Assembly (NCBI GenBank): GCA_021794645.1
Contig: JAJYQK010000069.1
Location: forward strand, 4,391 to 39,352
From: Actinomycetes bacterium
Lineage (GTDB): Bacteria; Actinomycetota; Acidimicrobiia; Acidimicrobiales; Bog-793
Reading direction: 5' to 3'
DNA length: 34,962 nucleotides
Under the pieces are notes generated by a model that saw nothing but the letters and a program-made list of their open reading frames with translations, made no database searches and was not told where the DNA came from. Both the position numbers and the translations under genes were made by a program. Below are positions 13,301 through 21,802 of the stretch, in pieces. The stretch's first letter is position 1; each line of letters begins with the position of its first letter.

Positions 13301-14682
13301 CCCGCCCCGCCGCCCTGCTCGAAGAGCTCGAGTCCCTCCTCGGTCCGGCCAACTGCCCGAGCGACCCGGAGGTGATCGCCTCCTACATCACCGACTGGAC
13401 AGGGCGGTTCGAAGGAGAGGCGCTCGCTGTCGCCCGGCCCGCTGACACTGCCGAGGTGGCCGCCGTGATCGAGGTGGCGAGGTCGCACGGGGCGGTGCTC
13501 ATCCCCCAGGGCGGCAACACCGGCCTCGTCGGAGGCTCGGTGCCGCGAAAGAGGCGGCAGGAGGCCCGGCCCCAGCTCGTCCTCTCCCTCGCCCGGCTGG
13601 CTCGGATCGAGGAGGTGGACCGGCTCGGGCTGCGCCTGCTCGCCGGCGCCGGCACGACCCTCGGGGCGGCCCAGCGAGCGGCTGCCGCCGCCGGCCTCGG
13701 CCTCGGCATCGACCTGTCGGCCCGCGAGAGCGCCACCTTGGGCGGGATGGCCGCCACCAACGCCGGCGGCCTCACGGTCTTCCGCCATGGCTCGATGCGC
13801 GACCGCCTCGGCGGCATCGAGGCCGTCCTCGCCAACGGGAGCGTCGTGAGCGAGCTGAGCGGTCTCGCCAAGGATTCCGTCGGCTGGTCACCGGCGGCCC
13901 TCTTCGCTGGGAGCGAGGGGACGCTCGCCATCTTCACCAAGGTGATGCTGAAGCTCGTGCCGCTCCCGCGCACGCGCCTCGTCGCCCTCCTCGCCTACTC
14001 CTCGCCGCGAGCCGCCGTCGAGGCGGCCGCCGCCGGGCGCACCGGCCTCCCCTCGCTCGAGTCGATGGAGCTCACCTTGCGCCCCGGCATGGAGCTCGTG
14101 ACAGAGCAGTTCGACCTCGCCCGCCCCGTCGGCCTCGACGAGGGGGCGGCGGCCTGGCTCACCCTCGAGCTGGCCGGAGAAGGAGACCTCCTCTCCGAGC
14201 TCGAGCACCTCCTCTCGGCGGTGCCTCCCCTCGAGTCGGCTGTCGCCACCGAGACGGCGGCCCGCTCCCGCCTCTTCAGCTACAGAGAGCGTCACACCGA
14301 GGCCGTCTCCAGGCGGGGGGTCCCCCACAAGCTGGACGTGGCCGTGCCGACGCGGAGGGTGGAGGAGTTGCTGGCCTCTCTCTCGGCTCGCTTCGCCCGG
14401 GAGGAGGGCTGTGAGCTCTACCTCTGGGGCCACCTCGCCGAGTCGAACGTCCATGTCAACCTGCTCGGCCCCGCCCCCGAGGACGAGTCGCTCGACGACG
14501 CCGTCGTCGAGATCGTGACCGGCCTCGGCGGCACGATCTCGGCAGAGCACGGGGTGGGGGTGGCAAAGGCGCGCTACCTCGGCTCAGCCCGCCCGGCGGC
14601 CAACCTCGCCCTCATGGCGGCGGTGAAGGCGGCCCTCGACCCGGGCCGCCTCCTCAATCCAGGGGTGCTGGAGCCGACCTAG
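13297..14682 (+). CDS. FAD-binding 2-hydroxyacid dehydrogenase (D-2-hydroxyglutarate/D-lactate dehydrogenase-like)
   Basis: A 461-residue VAO-type flavoprotein. The FAD domain has VARPADTAEVAAVIEVAR, the pyrophosphate loop IPQGGNTGLVGGS (about 69-81), SATLGGMAATNAGG and FAGSEGTLAIFTKVML. The C-terminal domain holds the expected metal ligands in GHLAESNVHVN and SAEHGVGVAKARYL, although the usual GDGN between the two histidines reads AESN. D-2-hydroxyglutarate dehydrogenases are the closest functional guess. The start is TTG 13297, which overlaps the MscS stop codon as TTGA; the open frame continues far upstream but is a shadow of the two preceding genes. Its 3' end overlaps the convergent MFS gene by 29 nt. 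Confidence 0.88.
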   Translation: MTRPAALLEELESLLGPANCPSDPEVIASYITDWTGRFEGEALAVARPADTAEVAAVIEVARSHGAVLIPQGGNTGLVGGSVPRKRRQEARPQLVLSLARLARIEEVDRLGLRLLAGAGTTLGAAQRAAAAAGLGLGIDLSARESATLGGMAATNAGGLTVFRHGSMRDRLGGIEAVLANGSVVSELSGLAKDSVGWSPAALFAGSEGTLAIFTKVMLKLVPLPRTRLVALLAYSSPRAAVEAAAAGRTGLPSLESMELTLRPGMELVTEQFDLARPVGLDEGAAAWLTLELAGEGDLLSELEHLLSAVPPLESAVATETAARSRLFSYRERHTEAVSRRGVPHKLDVAVPTRRVEELLASLSARFAREEGCELYLWGHLAESNVHVNLLGPAPEDESLDDAVVEIVTGLGGTISAEHGVGVAKARYLGSARPAANLALMAAVKAALDPGRLLNPGVLEPT

Positions 14683-15976
14683 CCCGGGCGACGTCCTCGT
14701 CGAGGAAGAGCCTGGCGTGCCACAGGACGAGGGCGCCGGCGGCCACCCCCGGGCTGACGACGAGGAGGGCGGTGCGGTAATTGCTGCCGAAGGCGCCGGC
14801 GATGGAGAAGACGACCACCGAGGCGGCGGCCTGACCGGCGATGACAGAGACGATGTTGAACGCCGCGAAGCCGGTCCCTCTGATAGCGGCCGGCAGGGCG
14901 TCGGAGAGGCCGGCCTTTATGGGCGGCACCGCCATGGTGATGAGGAAGGTGCCGGCCAGCTCCAGCAAAAAGACACCGGCGAAGGCCATCGGCACGAAGG
15001 AGAGGGCGAAGACGGCCTCGCCGGCAAGGAGCGAAAGGGCCGGCAGGCCCACTCGGCCCCCCCTGTAGCGGAGGGCGACCCGGTCCGCCAGCCGCCCGCC
15101 GACGAAGACTCCCGGCACGCCGGCGACGACGATGAGAAGGCCGGTGTAGGCGGCCGCCTGCCCGGTGCTCTTGTGCAGCTGGTGCTCGTAGAACTGCGGC
15201 AGGGCCGATGCCGCCGCCGTCACGGTGAAAAGGAGAGCCGAGACGCCCGCCAGGGCGTAGCGAAGCGTCCGGATCCCTATGACGGTGCGAAAGCCCTGCC
15301 AGAGGTGGGTGGCCATCGGCCCGAGACCGCCCTGCTCGGCCGGCAGCGCCGGGGCCTCACCCCCCTCGCGGTCTACAGCCCCCCGCACGGGTTCTCGCAG
15401 CCGCCAGACCGCCAAGGCGATGAGGGAGCCGGGCAGCCCGACGAGGAGGAAGGCAGCTCGCCAGCCTGCGGCGCTCGCCACGATGCCGCCGAGGGCGAGC
15501 CCGAGGCCGAAGCCGATGAAAGAGAGGCACTGCTGGGTGGCAAAGGCGAGGCCCCGGCGCCGCTGGGGGTAGAGGTCGGCCAGCAGGCTCGAGGAGGAGG
15601 GCTCGCTCACCGCCTCGCCCGCCCCGAGGGCTGTGCGGACCGCCAGCAGGGCGGCGTAGTCGAAGGCGGCGGCCGTGAGCGCCGTTATCGCCGACCAGAC
15701 GACGAGTGTGATTGCGATCCCCCGGCGCCTCACCCACCGGTCGGCCAGGTAGCCGGCCGGGACGCTCACGATCCCGTTGGCGATCGTGTAGCACGAGAGG
15801 AGCAGGCCGACCTCGAAGTCGCTCAGGTGGAAGGTGTGCTGGATCGGGCTGGCGGCCCCCCGGAGGATGTTCTGATCGACCTGGTCGATCATGATCACGA
15901 GGGCGAGCACCCACATGGGCCAGAGCGAGGTCGTCTCGGCCCCGGTCACTGCGGGCTCGGTGAGCGGCGGCGCCAC
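14654..15976 (-). CDS. Major facilitator superfamily transporter (Spinster-like)
   Basis: About 440 residues with twelve hydrophobic segments. The first half carries the MFS signature between TM2 and TM3, AGYLADRWVRRRGI, and the acidic TM1 region (MIDQVDQNILRGA) is typical of Spinster/hexuronate-type MFS proteins; the second half repeats it as GGRLADRVALRYRGG. The substrate is unknown; an organic acid or lipid-like compound is possible given the CoA-transferase next door. Two starts compete: GTG 16018, and GTG 15976, which has GGGAGGA about 8 nt upstream and is preferred. It follows the CoA-transferase gene closely on the same strand, so the two are probably one operon with pncB. Confidence 0.88.
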   Translation of the reverse strand: MAPPLTEPAVTGAETTSLWPMWVLALVIMIDQVDQNILRGAASPIQHTFHLSDFEVGLLLSCYTIANGIVSVPAGYLADRWVRRRGIAITLVVWSAITALTAAAFDYAALLAVRTALGAGEAVSEPSSSSLLADLYPQRRRGLAFATQQCLSFIGFGLGLALGGIVASAAGWRAAFLLVGLPGSLIALAVWRLREPVRGAVDREGGEAPALPAEQGGLGPMATHLWQGFRTVIGIRTLRYALAGVSALLFTVTAAASALPQFYEHQLHKSTGQAAAYTGLLIVVAGVPGVFVGGRLADRVALRYRGGRVGLPALSLLAGEAVFALSFVPMAFAGVFLLELAGTFLITMAVPPIKAGLSDALPAAIRGTGFAAFNIVSVIAGQAAASVVVFSIAGAFGSNYRTALLVVSPGVAAGALVLWHARLFLDEDVARARSAPAPLD

Positions 15977-16032
15977 GGCGCCATCCTCCCAGGCCGGGCG
16001 GGCAGGCCGGCGGCGCACGGGCAGGCGGTCTG

Positions 16033-17238
16033 TCAGACCTCGAGCTCTCTTTCGACCTCGGCCGAGTGCTCGCCGAGACGGGGCGGCGCGAGCCGGTAGG
16101 AGACCGGCGTCCGCGAGAGCCCGATCGGGCTCGACACCTGTGCGCCCGGGTCCGCCTCGGCCGCCGGCTGGCCCCTCACCTCACCGGCGGCGATGCGGAC
16201 GGCCGGAGAGAGACCGAGCCGCTCGGCGAGGGCGAAGGCCTCTCCGATGTCGTTCACCACGCCGCTTGGGACGCCCGCTTCGGCCAGCGCCGCCACCCAG
16301 GCAGCAGCAGGCCGGGCGGCCAGCGCCTCCTCGAGCAGCACCACCATCTCCTCTCTGTTGGCGACCCGGCCCTCGTTCGTGACAAAGCGGGCGTCCCGGG
16401 CGAGCTGCTCGCGTTCGAGCACGCGGCAGAAGGCGGCGAACTGACCGTCGTTGCCGACGGCCACGACGAGGGGCCGGTCGGAAGCCGCCAGCGTCTCGTA
16501 GGGGGCGATGCTCGGATGCCGGTTGGCCATGGCGCCGGGGACCCGGCCGCTCGTGAGGTAGGTGCTCGCCTGGTTGATGAGGGCTGCGAGCGAGCTCGAG
16601 AGGAGGTCGACGCGAACCAGCTGGCCGAGCCCGCTCCGCTCCCGCTCGTAGAGGGCGGCCATGATGCCGTTGGCGGCGAAGAGGGCGGTGAGGACGTCGA
16701 CCACGGCCACCCCCACCTTCCGCGGCTCGCCCCCGCGCTCGGGTGGATCCCCCGTTATCGACATGAGCCCACTGACGGCCTGGGCCAAGAAGTCGTAGCC
16801 GGGCAGCTTGGAGCCCTCCTCGCCCCAGCCGAAGCCCGAGACCGAGCAGTAGACGAGCCTCGGGTTGGCGCGAGCGAGCTCCTCGTAGCCGAGGCCGAGC
16901 CGGGCGGCCGTCCCCGGCTTGAAGTTCTCGATGAGGACGTCGGCCCGGGCGGCGAGGCGGGACGCCTTCTGCCTGCCCTCCTCGCTTCGCAGGTCCCATG
17001 CGACCCCCCGCTTGTTGCGGTTGACCGACAGGTAGTACGAGCTCGTGGTCCCGCCCGCCCCGTCGGGCACGAAGGGCGGACCGAAGCCGCGGGTGTCGTC
17101 GCCCGCCCCGGGTCGCTCCACCTTCACGACCTCGGCTCCGAGGTCGCCGAGGAGCATGGCGGCGTAGGGACCGGCCACGACCCGGGAGAAGTCGGCCACG
17201 AGGAGGCCCGAGAGCGGCCCGCTCGTCTGCGGGCTCAT
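16033..17238 (-). CDS. Class III CoA-transferase (CaiB/BaiF family)
   Basis: A 401-residue CoA-transferase moving CoA between carboxylic acids through an aspartyl-CoA mixed anhydride. It shows the N-terminal block GLLVADFSRVVAGPYAAMLLGDLGAEVVKVE (given here only as the family block at 11-41), the ENFKPGTAARLGLGYEEL segment (104-121) and the catalytic aspartate Asp149 in LPGYDFLAQAVSG. Acceptor and donor acids are not recognisable. The ATG overlaps the pncB stop codon as ATGA, giving translational coupling, and an MFS transporter gene follows, which suggests uptake and activation of an organic acid. Confidence 0.92.
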   Translation of the reverse strand: MSPQTSGPLSGLLVADFSRVVAGPYAAMLLGDLGAEVVKVERPGAGDDTRGFGPPFVPDGAGGTTSSYYLSVNRNKRGVAWDLRSEEGRQKASRLAARADVLIENFKPGTAARLGLGYEELARANPRLVYCSVSGFGWGEEGSKLPGYDFLAQAVSGLMSITGDPPERGGEPRKVGVAVVDVLTALFAANGIMAALYERERSGLGQLVRVDLLSSSLAALINQASTYLTSGRVPGAMANRHPSIAPYETLAASDRPLVVAVGNDGQFAAFCRVLEREQLARDARFVTNEGRVANREEMVVLLEEALAARPAAAWVAALAEAGVPSGVVNDIGEAFALAERLGLSPAVRIAAGEVRGQPAAEADPGAQVSSPIGLSRTPVSYRLAPPRLGEHSAEVERELEV

Positions 17239-18566
17239 GGCACCAGCCCTCCTTCGGCCGAGTACCTCGTCGGAAGGAGCGGCTCACCGGGTGCCAGGTC
17301 GAGAGCGAGCGGGCCGAGCTCGGCGAGGGCGAAGCGGTGTTGTCTCCGGGCTCGCTCCAGCTCCGGCAGGCCGGCGGCCCTCCCCCCATCCACAACCTGC
17401 CGCTGCAGAGCTCGCAGCGACCAGCCCGCCGGCAGCTCGGGCTCGGCGCTGCCTGCTGGCAGCACGAGCTCGGCCCGCGCCCTCCCCCCTTGGTCGAGGA
17501 GACGGCTCGCCCTCTTCCGCCCGCCCGGTGAGCGCTTGGCGGGCGAGAGCTTCTCGACGGGGCGGAGCTCGCCGTCGGGCCCGGCGATGGCGACGAGCTT
17601 GTAGACGAAAGCCGCCGTCGGCGCCCCCGAGCCGGTCACGACCCTCGTGCCGACGCCGTAGGCGTCGGCCGGGGCGGTGGCGAGCTCGGCGATGGCGTGC
17701 TCGTCGAGATCAGAGGTGATGACGATCCTCGTCGCGGTGGCGCCGAGCTCGTCGAGCAGCCGGCGGGCCTCCTTGGCCTCGGTGGCGAGGTGACCGGAGT
17801 CGAGCCGGATTGCCCCCGGCCCGCTCGCCCCCCGCTCGCGGCAGAGCGAGACGGCGCTTCGTATCGCCTGGTCGACATCGAAGGTGTCGACCAGCAGCGT
17901 CGTCCCCGTCCCCATCGCCTCGAGCTGGGCGGCGAAGGCCTCCTCCTCGCTGTCGTGGGCAAGGACGAAGGCGTGGGCGGCCGTGCCGCTGGTGGGGATC
18001 TTGTAGCGCCGGCCGGCCTCGAGGTCGGACGTGGAGGCAAAGCCGGCGACGTAGGCCGCCCTGGCGGCCGCCACGGCGGCCAGCTCGTTGGTGCGCCGAG
18101 CTCCCATCTCGATGACGGGCCTGCCCCTTGCCGCTCCGACCATGCGGGAGGCGGCGGCCGCCACGGCGGAGTCGAAGTTGCAGATGGACAAGAGAACGGT
18201 CTCGAGGAGGACGGCCTCCCCGAAGCTCGCTTCGATGGTGAGGACCGGGCTTCCCGGGAAGTAGCACTCCCCCTCGGCGTAGGCGTCGACCGAGCCCGAG
18301 AACGAGTAGCCCTCGAGGTACTCGAGACACTCTGAGGTGACTATCTCCTCCTCGGCGAGGTAGCCGAGCTCGGCGCTCGAGAAGCTGAAGCGGGCGATCG
18401 CCTCGAGGAGTCGGGAGAGTCCGGCGAAGACCCCATAGCGGCGCCCGGGGGGCAGCGAGCGGGAGAACACCTCGAAGACCGCTCGCCGCCCGGCCACCTT
18501 GGAGCGGAGGGCGGCGTCGAGCATCGTCAGCTCGTAGTGGTCGGTGAGGAGCGCCGTCGAGTCCAT
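17235..18566 (-). CDS. pncB: Nicotinate phosphoribosyltransferase
   Basis: The 443-residue product joins nicotinate and PRPP to make nicotinate mononucleotide for NAD salvage. It begins with LLTDHYELTMLDAAL and has FEVFSRSLPPGRRYGVFAGL, characteristic of the short bacterial/actinobacterial NAPRTase, then EMGARRTNELAAVAAARAAYVAGFASTS (family block near 175-200), the PRPP-binding region around IRLDSGHL and VITSDLDEH, and GVGTRVVTGSGAP near the phosphate site. The start at ATG 18566 has TAGCCT 9 nt upstream and no Shine-Dalgarno sequence. It heads the operon with the CoA-transferase and MFS genes; a functional link to them is not obvious. Confidence 0.94.
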   Translation of the reverse strand: MDSTALLTDHYELTMLDAALRSKVAGRRAVFEVFSRSLPPGRRYGVFAGLSRLLEAIARFSFSSAELGYLAEEEIVTSECLEYLEGYSFSGSVDAYAEGECYFPGSPVLTIEASFGEAVLLETVLLSICNFDSAVAAAASRMVGAARGRPVIEMGARRTNELAAVAAARAAYVAGFASTSDLEAGRRYKIPTSGTAAHAFVLAHDSEEEAFAAQLEAMGTGTTLLVDTFDVDQAIRSAVSLCRERGASGPGAIRLDSGHLATEAKEARRLLDELGATATRIVITSDLDEHAIAELATAPADAYGVGTRVVTGSGAPTAAFVYKLVAIAGPDGELRPVEKLSPAKRSPGGRKRASRLLDQGGRARAELVLPAGSAEPELPAGWSLRALQRQVVDGGRAAGLPELERARRQHRFALAELGPLALDLAPGEPLLPTRYSAEGGLVP

Positions 18567-18575
18567 GGCAGGGCG

Positions 18576-18581
18576 AGGCTA
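18576..18581 (-). promoter_or_regulatory. Candidate -10 box TAGCCT for pncB
   Basis: On the minus strand TAGCCT is followed by 9 nt and the ATG at 18566. It lies in the 52-bp gap after the thioesterase gene on the same strand. Confidence 0.35.
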
Positions 18582-18618
18582 GTGGTGCGGCCGGCGGCCC
18601 TTCGGCCGAGCGGGCCCC

Positions 18619-19476
18619 TCAGCGGCCGGCAGCCCGGCGGCCGCTGCCGTCGTAGCGGGCGAGCTGGCGGCTGCAGGCGACCAGGGTCCCCTCCTCGTCG
18701 AAGAGCTCTCCCTCCTCGTCGACGTAGCCACCGGTGAGGGCGCGGGTCTCGAAGCTGGCGTAGCACCAGTCGGAAGCCGCGCCATTGCGCCAGTGCACGG
18801 TGTATTCGAGGGTGGGCGCCCCGATCGGGTCCGGCTGGAGCGTGCGGCCGAAGACGGCCGGCGGCCAGCAGTCGAGGAAGAGGGCGAGGGCGAGGGCGTC
18901 TGTCGGCCGGCCGTCGAGGAGCCTCGTCCAGCCGCCGGTCCTCGCCTCCCCCGGGGCCGCCCGCATGAAAAAGACGTCGTCGGGCCGGGCCACCCGCTGC
19001 TCGACCCGCTCCCAGATTGCCGCAGCCTCGCCCAGGCGGCGCACAGCCGAGCACTCCTCCGGTGGAGGCACCGCCGGCGCTTCGGGTTGGAAGTCGAGGG
19101 GGCCGGCGGGGCGGAGCCGGCCGAGGGTGGCGAGGGCGGCACAGCGGACCTCGCCCGACTGCACGAGGTCGGCCCGGTAGCTGGCATGGCCCCGTCCCTC
19201 CCGCAGGCGGGTCACGACGAGCTCGCAGGGGCCCTCGGCGGGACGGGAGAGGTAGTGCACCGTGAGGCTGAGCGGGTCGGGCAGGGCGGACTCGGCGAGG
19301 ACCGCCCGCAGGATGAAGGCGGCCAGGTAGCCGCCGTTCGGACCGGCACCCACTCCCCAGCGGGCCGAGACCTCGCCCCTGTAGCGGCCCTCGCCGAGCC
19401 CCTCGAGCGCCGTGTCACTGTCGAGCTCGTAGCCCTCTCCGGCCGCTTGCGGCTCGTGCTCGGCGCCATGTGCCAT
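18619..19476 (-). CDS. Acyl-CoA thioesterase family protein (double hotdog, TesB-like)
   Basis: A 285-residue protein with two hotdog-like halves. The first half has GVGAGPNGGYLAAFILRAVL (about 41-60, the hotdog helix) and LSLTVHYLSRPAEGPCEL; the second has PTLEYTVHWRN and DWCYASFETRALTGGYVDEEGELFDEEG, where the family's catalytic Asp/Gln/Thr residues are expected. The layout matches actinobacterial TesB-like thioesterases that hydrolyse medium- to long-chain acyl-CoA. The start at ATG 19476 has GGAGAAGG just upstream, so a leader with a Shine-Dalgarno sequence is likely. It diverges from the CopD-like gene. Confidence 0.83.
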   Translation of the reverse strand: MAHGAEHEPQAAGEGYELDSDTALEGLGEGRYRGEVSARWGVGAGPNGGYLAAFILRAVLAESALPDPLSLTVHYLSRPAEGPCELVVTRLREGRGHASYRADLVQSGEVRCAALATLGRLRPAGPLDFQPEAPAVPPPEECSAVRRLGEAAAIWERVEQRVARPDDVFFMRAAPGEARTGGWTRLLDGRPTDALALALFLDCWPPAVFGRTLQPDPIGAPTLEYTVHWRNGAASDWCYASFETRALTGGYVDEEGELFDEEGTLVACSRQLARYDGSGRRAAGR

Positions 19477-19531
19477 CCCCTTCTCCTATCAGAACTGGTG
19501 GCCAGGGCGACCTCCGGCAAGACTGAGACCG

Positions 19532-19948
19532 ATGTCGGGACAGCACCTGGCGAGCGCCCTCACGATCACCCGTCTCTCCCTCCACGTCCTCGGGGCAACC
19601 GTCTGGGTGGGGGGCCAGCTGACTGTGGCCGGCCTCCTCTCGACCGTCCGGCGCCTCGGCGAGGGGGCCAGCCGGAAGATCGCGGCCGCCTTCGGCCGGC
19701 TGCAGTGGCCCGCCTACGGCCTCCTCGTCGCCACTGGCATCTGGAACGTCTTCGCCGTCCACGCCGGGCGATCGACCGGGAGTTGGCAGGTGGTGCTCTG
19801 GGTGAAGATCGCCGTGGTGGCGCTGGCGGGCCTCTCGGCCCTCTTGCACCAGCGGGCCCGCTCGACCGCCGGCCTCGCCGTCTGGGGGGCGGTCGCCGGC
19901 ACCACCTCCCTGGCAGCGCTCGTGCTCGGCGTCGCCCTCGCCGGCTGA
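19532..19948 (+). CDS. Small four-helix membrane protein, CopD-like
   Basis: The 138-residue protein has four hydrophobic segments (about 8-34, 54-72, 86-104, 112-137). The first contains LSLHVLGATVWVGGQL, the His-x-x-Gly-x-x-x-Trp-x-Gly-Gly pattern of CopD/DUF4149-like proteins, in which the histidine may bind copper or heme. A charged loop follows and then LQWPAYGLLVATGIWNV. Function in copper transport is only suggested. No clear Shine-Dalgarno sequence precedes the ATG. It ends 10 nt before the PaiB-like gene, so the pair is probably an operon. Confidence 0.72.
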   Translation: MSGQHLASALTITRLSLHVLGATVWVGGQLTVAGLLSTVRRLGEGASRKIAAAFGRLQWPAYGLLVATGIWNVFAVHAGRSTGSWQVVLWVKIAVVALAGLSALLHQRARSTAGLAVWGAVAGTTSLAALVLGVALAG

Positions 19949-19958
19949 CAGCAAGAGC

Positions 19959-20627
19959 ATGCTCATACACCGCTGCGACGAGCCGCTCGGCGAGAGGGAG
20001 TGGTGGGAGTTCGCCCGGCGCCCCCTCCTCGGTCACCTGGTCGCCCCCGGGGCGGGGCGCCTGCTGCCTGTCGTCGTGCCCACCCAGTACGTCCTCACGG
20101 GCACGCCGGAGGCCCCGGCGGTCTGGCTGCACCTGGCCAGGGCGAACCCCATCTTCGAGGCGCTGGAGGAGTCGCCCCGCCTCCTTCTCAGCCTGGCAGG
20201 CGACTGGGCCTTCATCCCGGCCTCCTGGAAGGCGATAGGAGGAGAGGACCCCGCCCGGGGCATCCCCACCACCTACTACGCCGCAGTCCAGCTCTCGGGC
20301 GAGGCCGAGGTCGTGGACGACGAGGCCGGCAAGGTGGAGCTCCTCCGCCTCCAGCTCGCCACCTTCCAGCCCGGCGATGGGCACGTCGATCCCTCCGAGC
20401 ACGTCGGCCAGCTACCGGCCATCCGCGGCATCAAGCTGGCGGTGAGCGAGGTGCGGGCCAAGTTCAAGTACGGGGGGAACGTCGACGAGGAGCACCGGGC
20501 CGCCGTCGCCGCCCGGCTCGAGCAGCGGGGTCTGCCCGGCGACGAGGAAGCGAGGCGCCATCTCCTCCGCCGCCTCGGCTCGCTTGAGCCACCCGGGCCG
20601 CCAGAGGGGCGGAACTTCAGCGGCTGA
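19959..20627 (+). CDS. PaiB-like FMN-binding negative transcriptional regulator family protein
   Basis: The 222-residue product matches the PaiB/FMN-binding-2 family. It has the N-terminal hydrophobic block ending HLVAPGAGRLLPVVVPTQY, then HLARANPIFEAL, then IPTTYYAAVQLSGEAEVV, which corresponds to the family's IPTWNYVAVHVxG segment, and GIKLAVSEVRAKFKYGGN near residue 160, the usual AKFKLSQN block. PaiB proteins are split-barrel FMN binders described as negative regulators of sporulation and degradative genes in Bacillus; most homologues are better viewed as flavin enzymes of unknown substrate. It lies 10 nt after the CopD-like gene and overlaps the convergent amidase gene by 11 nt. Confidence 0.85.
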   Translation: MLIHRCDEPLGEREWWEFARRPLLGHLVAPGAGRLLPVVVPTQYVLTGTPEAPAVWLHLARANPIFEALEESPRLLLSLAGDWAFIPASWKAIGGEDPARGIPTTYYAAVQLSGEAEVVDDEAGKVELLRLQLATFQPGDGHVDPSEHVGQLPAIRGIKLAVSEVRAKFKYGGNVDEEHRAAVAARLEQRGLPGDEEARRHLLRRLGSLEPPGPPEGRNFSG

Positions 20628-21765
20628 CGGCCGCCTCGATCACGGCCGCCAGAGTGACGAGCCTCTCCTCGCTCCCGGCCGGACCGATCAGCTGCAGGCC
20701 CGTCGGCGGTCGCCCTGTCGCCGGGACGGGGATGGTGATGGCGGGCAGGCCGGCCAGGTTGACCGGCGAGCAGAGGCCGCCCAGCCCGTCGCGCACCTCG
20801 TCGGCAGGAAAGGGCCTCATCGGGAGGGTGGGGAGGACGAGGGCCCCGAAGTGGGAGAAGAGCACCTCGAGACGGCGGGCGAAGCTCGCCCGCACAGCGG
20901 CGGCGCGCTCGAGGGCGGCCGGCTGCTGCTTGGCCTGGACGAGCCGGCTCCGCACCGGCTCGCCGACGCCATCGATGCGCCCCTGCTCGAGCAAGAAGCC
21001 GTCCACCCGGTGGGCCTCCTCGGCCAGGAGCACCTGCTGGGCGGCCCAGGCCTCGGGCCACTCACCGAGGGCCACGTCCTCGGCGCCGAGCCCGCTCGCC
21101 TTGAGGGCGTCGTCGACGGCGGCGTCGATCACCGGGTCGATGGCCGCCCTCTCGCCGAGGTCCACCCGCAACCGGGCGAGCGGCCAGCCCTCGAGGGGGG
21201 CCGGCTCGAAGCCTCCCTCCAGCTCGGCCATGGCGGTGACGACTCCGGCGACGTCTGGCGCCAGCGGGCCGACTGTGTCGAAGCTCGGGGCGAGCGGCCA
21301 GACCCCCTCGGTCGAGATGCGCCCGTGGGTGGTCTTGAGGCCGACGATGCCACAGCAGGCGGCCGGGATCCGGACCGACCCGCCCGTGTCCGTGCCGAGG
21401 GCCCAGTCAACCTCGCCGAGGGCGACTGCCACGGCCGAGCCCGACGAGGAGCCGCCGGGCACCCTGCCCGGGTCGGCCGGGTTTGCCGGCATGCCGTACC
21501 AGGGGTTCACCCCTGTCACCCCGTAGGCGAGCTCGTGCAGGTTGACCTTGCCCGCCAGCCGGGCGCCTGCCTGGCGCAAGGAAGCGATGCAGGCGGCATC
21601 GGCCGAGGCCGCCTCGGCCGAGACCGCCACGGCCCGGCAACCGGCGGTCGTGACAGAGCCCGCCACGTCGATCAGGTCCTTCACGGCCACGAGCGAGCCG
21701 GCGCCCTCGCCCCGCAAAGGGCCGGCACCGAAGCGCTCGATCCAGGTCGGATCGCTGCCGCTCAC
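20617..21765 (-). CDS. Amidase signature family hydrolase
   Basis: A 382-residue amidase with the Ser-cisSer-Lys triad visible: Lys29 in AVKDLIDVAG, the Gly/Ser-rich GGSSSGSAVAVA (cis-Ser among 106-108) and the nucleophile Ser130 in GTDTGGSVRIPAACCG. It hydrolyses an amide, perhaps an aliphatic or aryl amide or allophanate-like substrate; specificity is not readable. It is shorter than the usual 450-500 residues because the N-terminal helical part before the lysine is reduced. The start is GTG 21765, fixed by AAGGAGG about 6 nt upstream; the frame continues upstream without support. It diverges from the Fur-family gene, and the two starts are only 37 bp apart. Confidence 0.88.
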   Translation of the reverse strand: MSGSDPTWIERFGAGPLRGEGAGSLVAVKDLIDVAGSVTTAGCRAVAVSAEAASADAACIASLRQAGARLAGKVNLHELAYGVTGVNPWYGMPANPADPGRVPGGSSSGSAVAVALGEVDWALGTDTGGSVRIPAACCGIVGLKTTHGRISTEGVWPLAPSFDTVGPLAPDVAGVVTAMAELEGGFEPAPLEGWPLARLRVDLGERAAIDPVIDAAVDDALKASGLGAEDVALGEWPEAWAAQQVLLAEEAHRVDGFLLEQGRIDGVGEPVRSRLVQAKQQPAALERAAAVRASFARRLEVLFSHFGALVLPTLPMRPFPADEVRDGLGGLCSPVNLAGLPAITIPVPATGRPPTGLQLIGPAGSEERLVTLAAVIEAAVSR

Positions 21766-21789
21766 CCGAGCCTCCTTAGGTCCACCAGG

Positions 21790-21795
21790 TAGAAT
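21790..21795 (+). promoter_or_regulatory. Candidate -10 box TAGAAT for the Fur-family gene
   Basis: TAGAAT (one base from TATAAT) is followed by 7 nt and ATC at 21803. The box lies within 25 bp of the divergent amidase start. Confidence 0.5.
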
Positions 21796-21802
21796 TCCTC
21801 TC

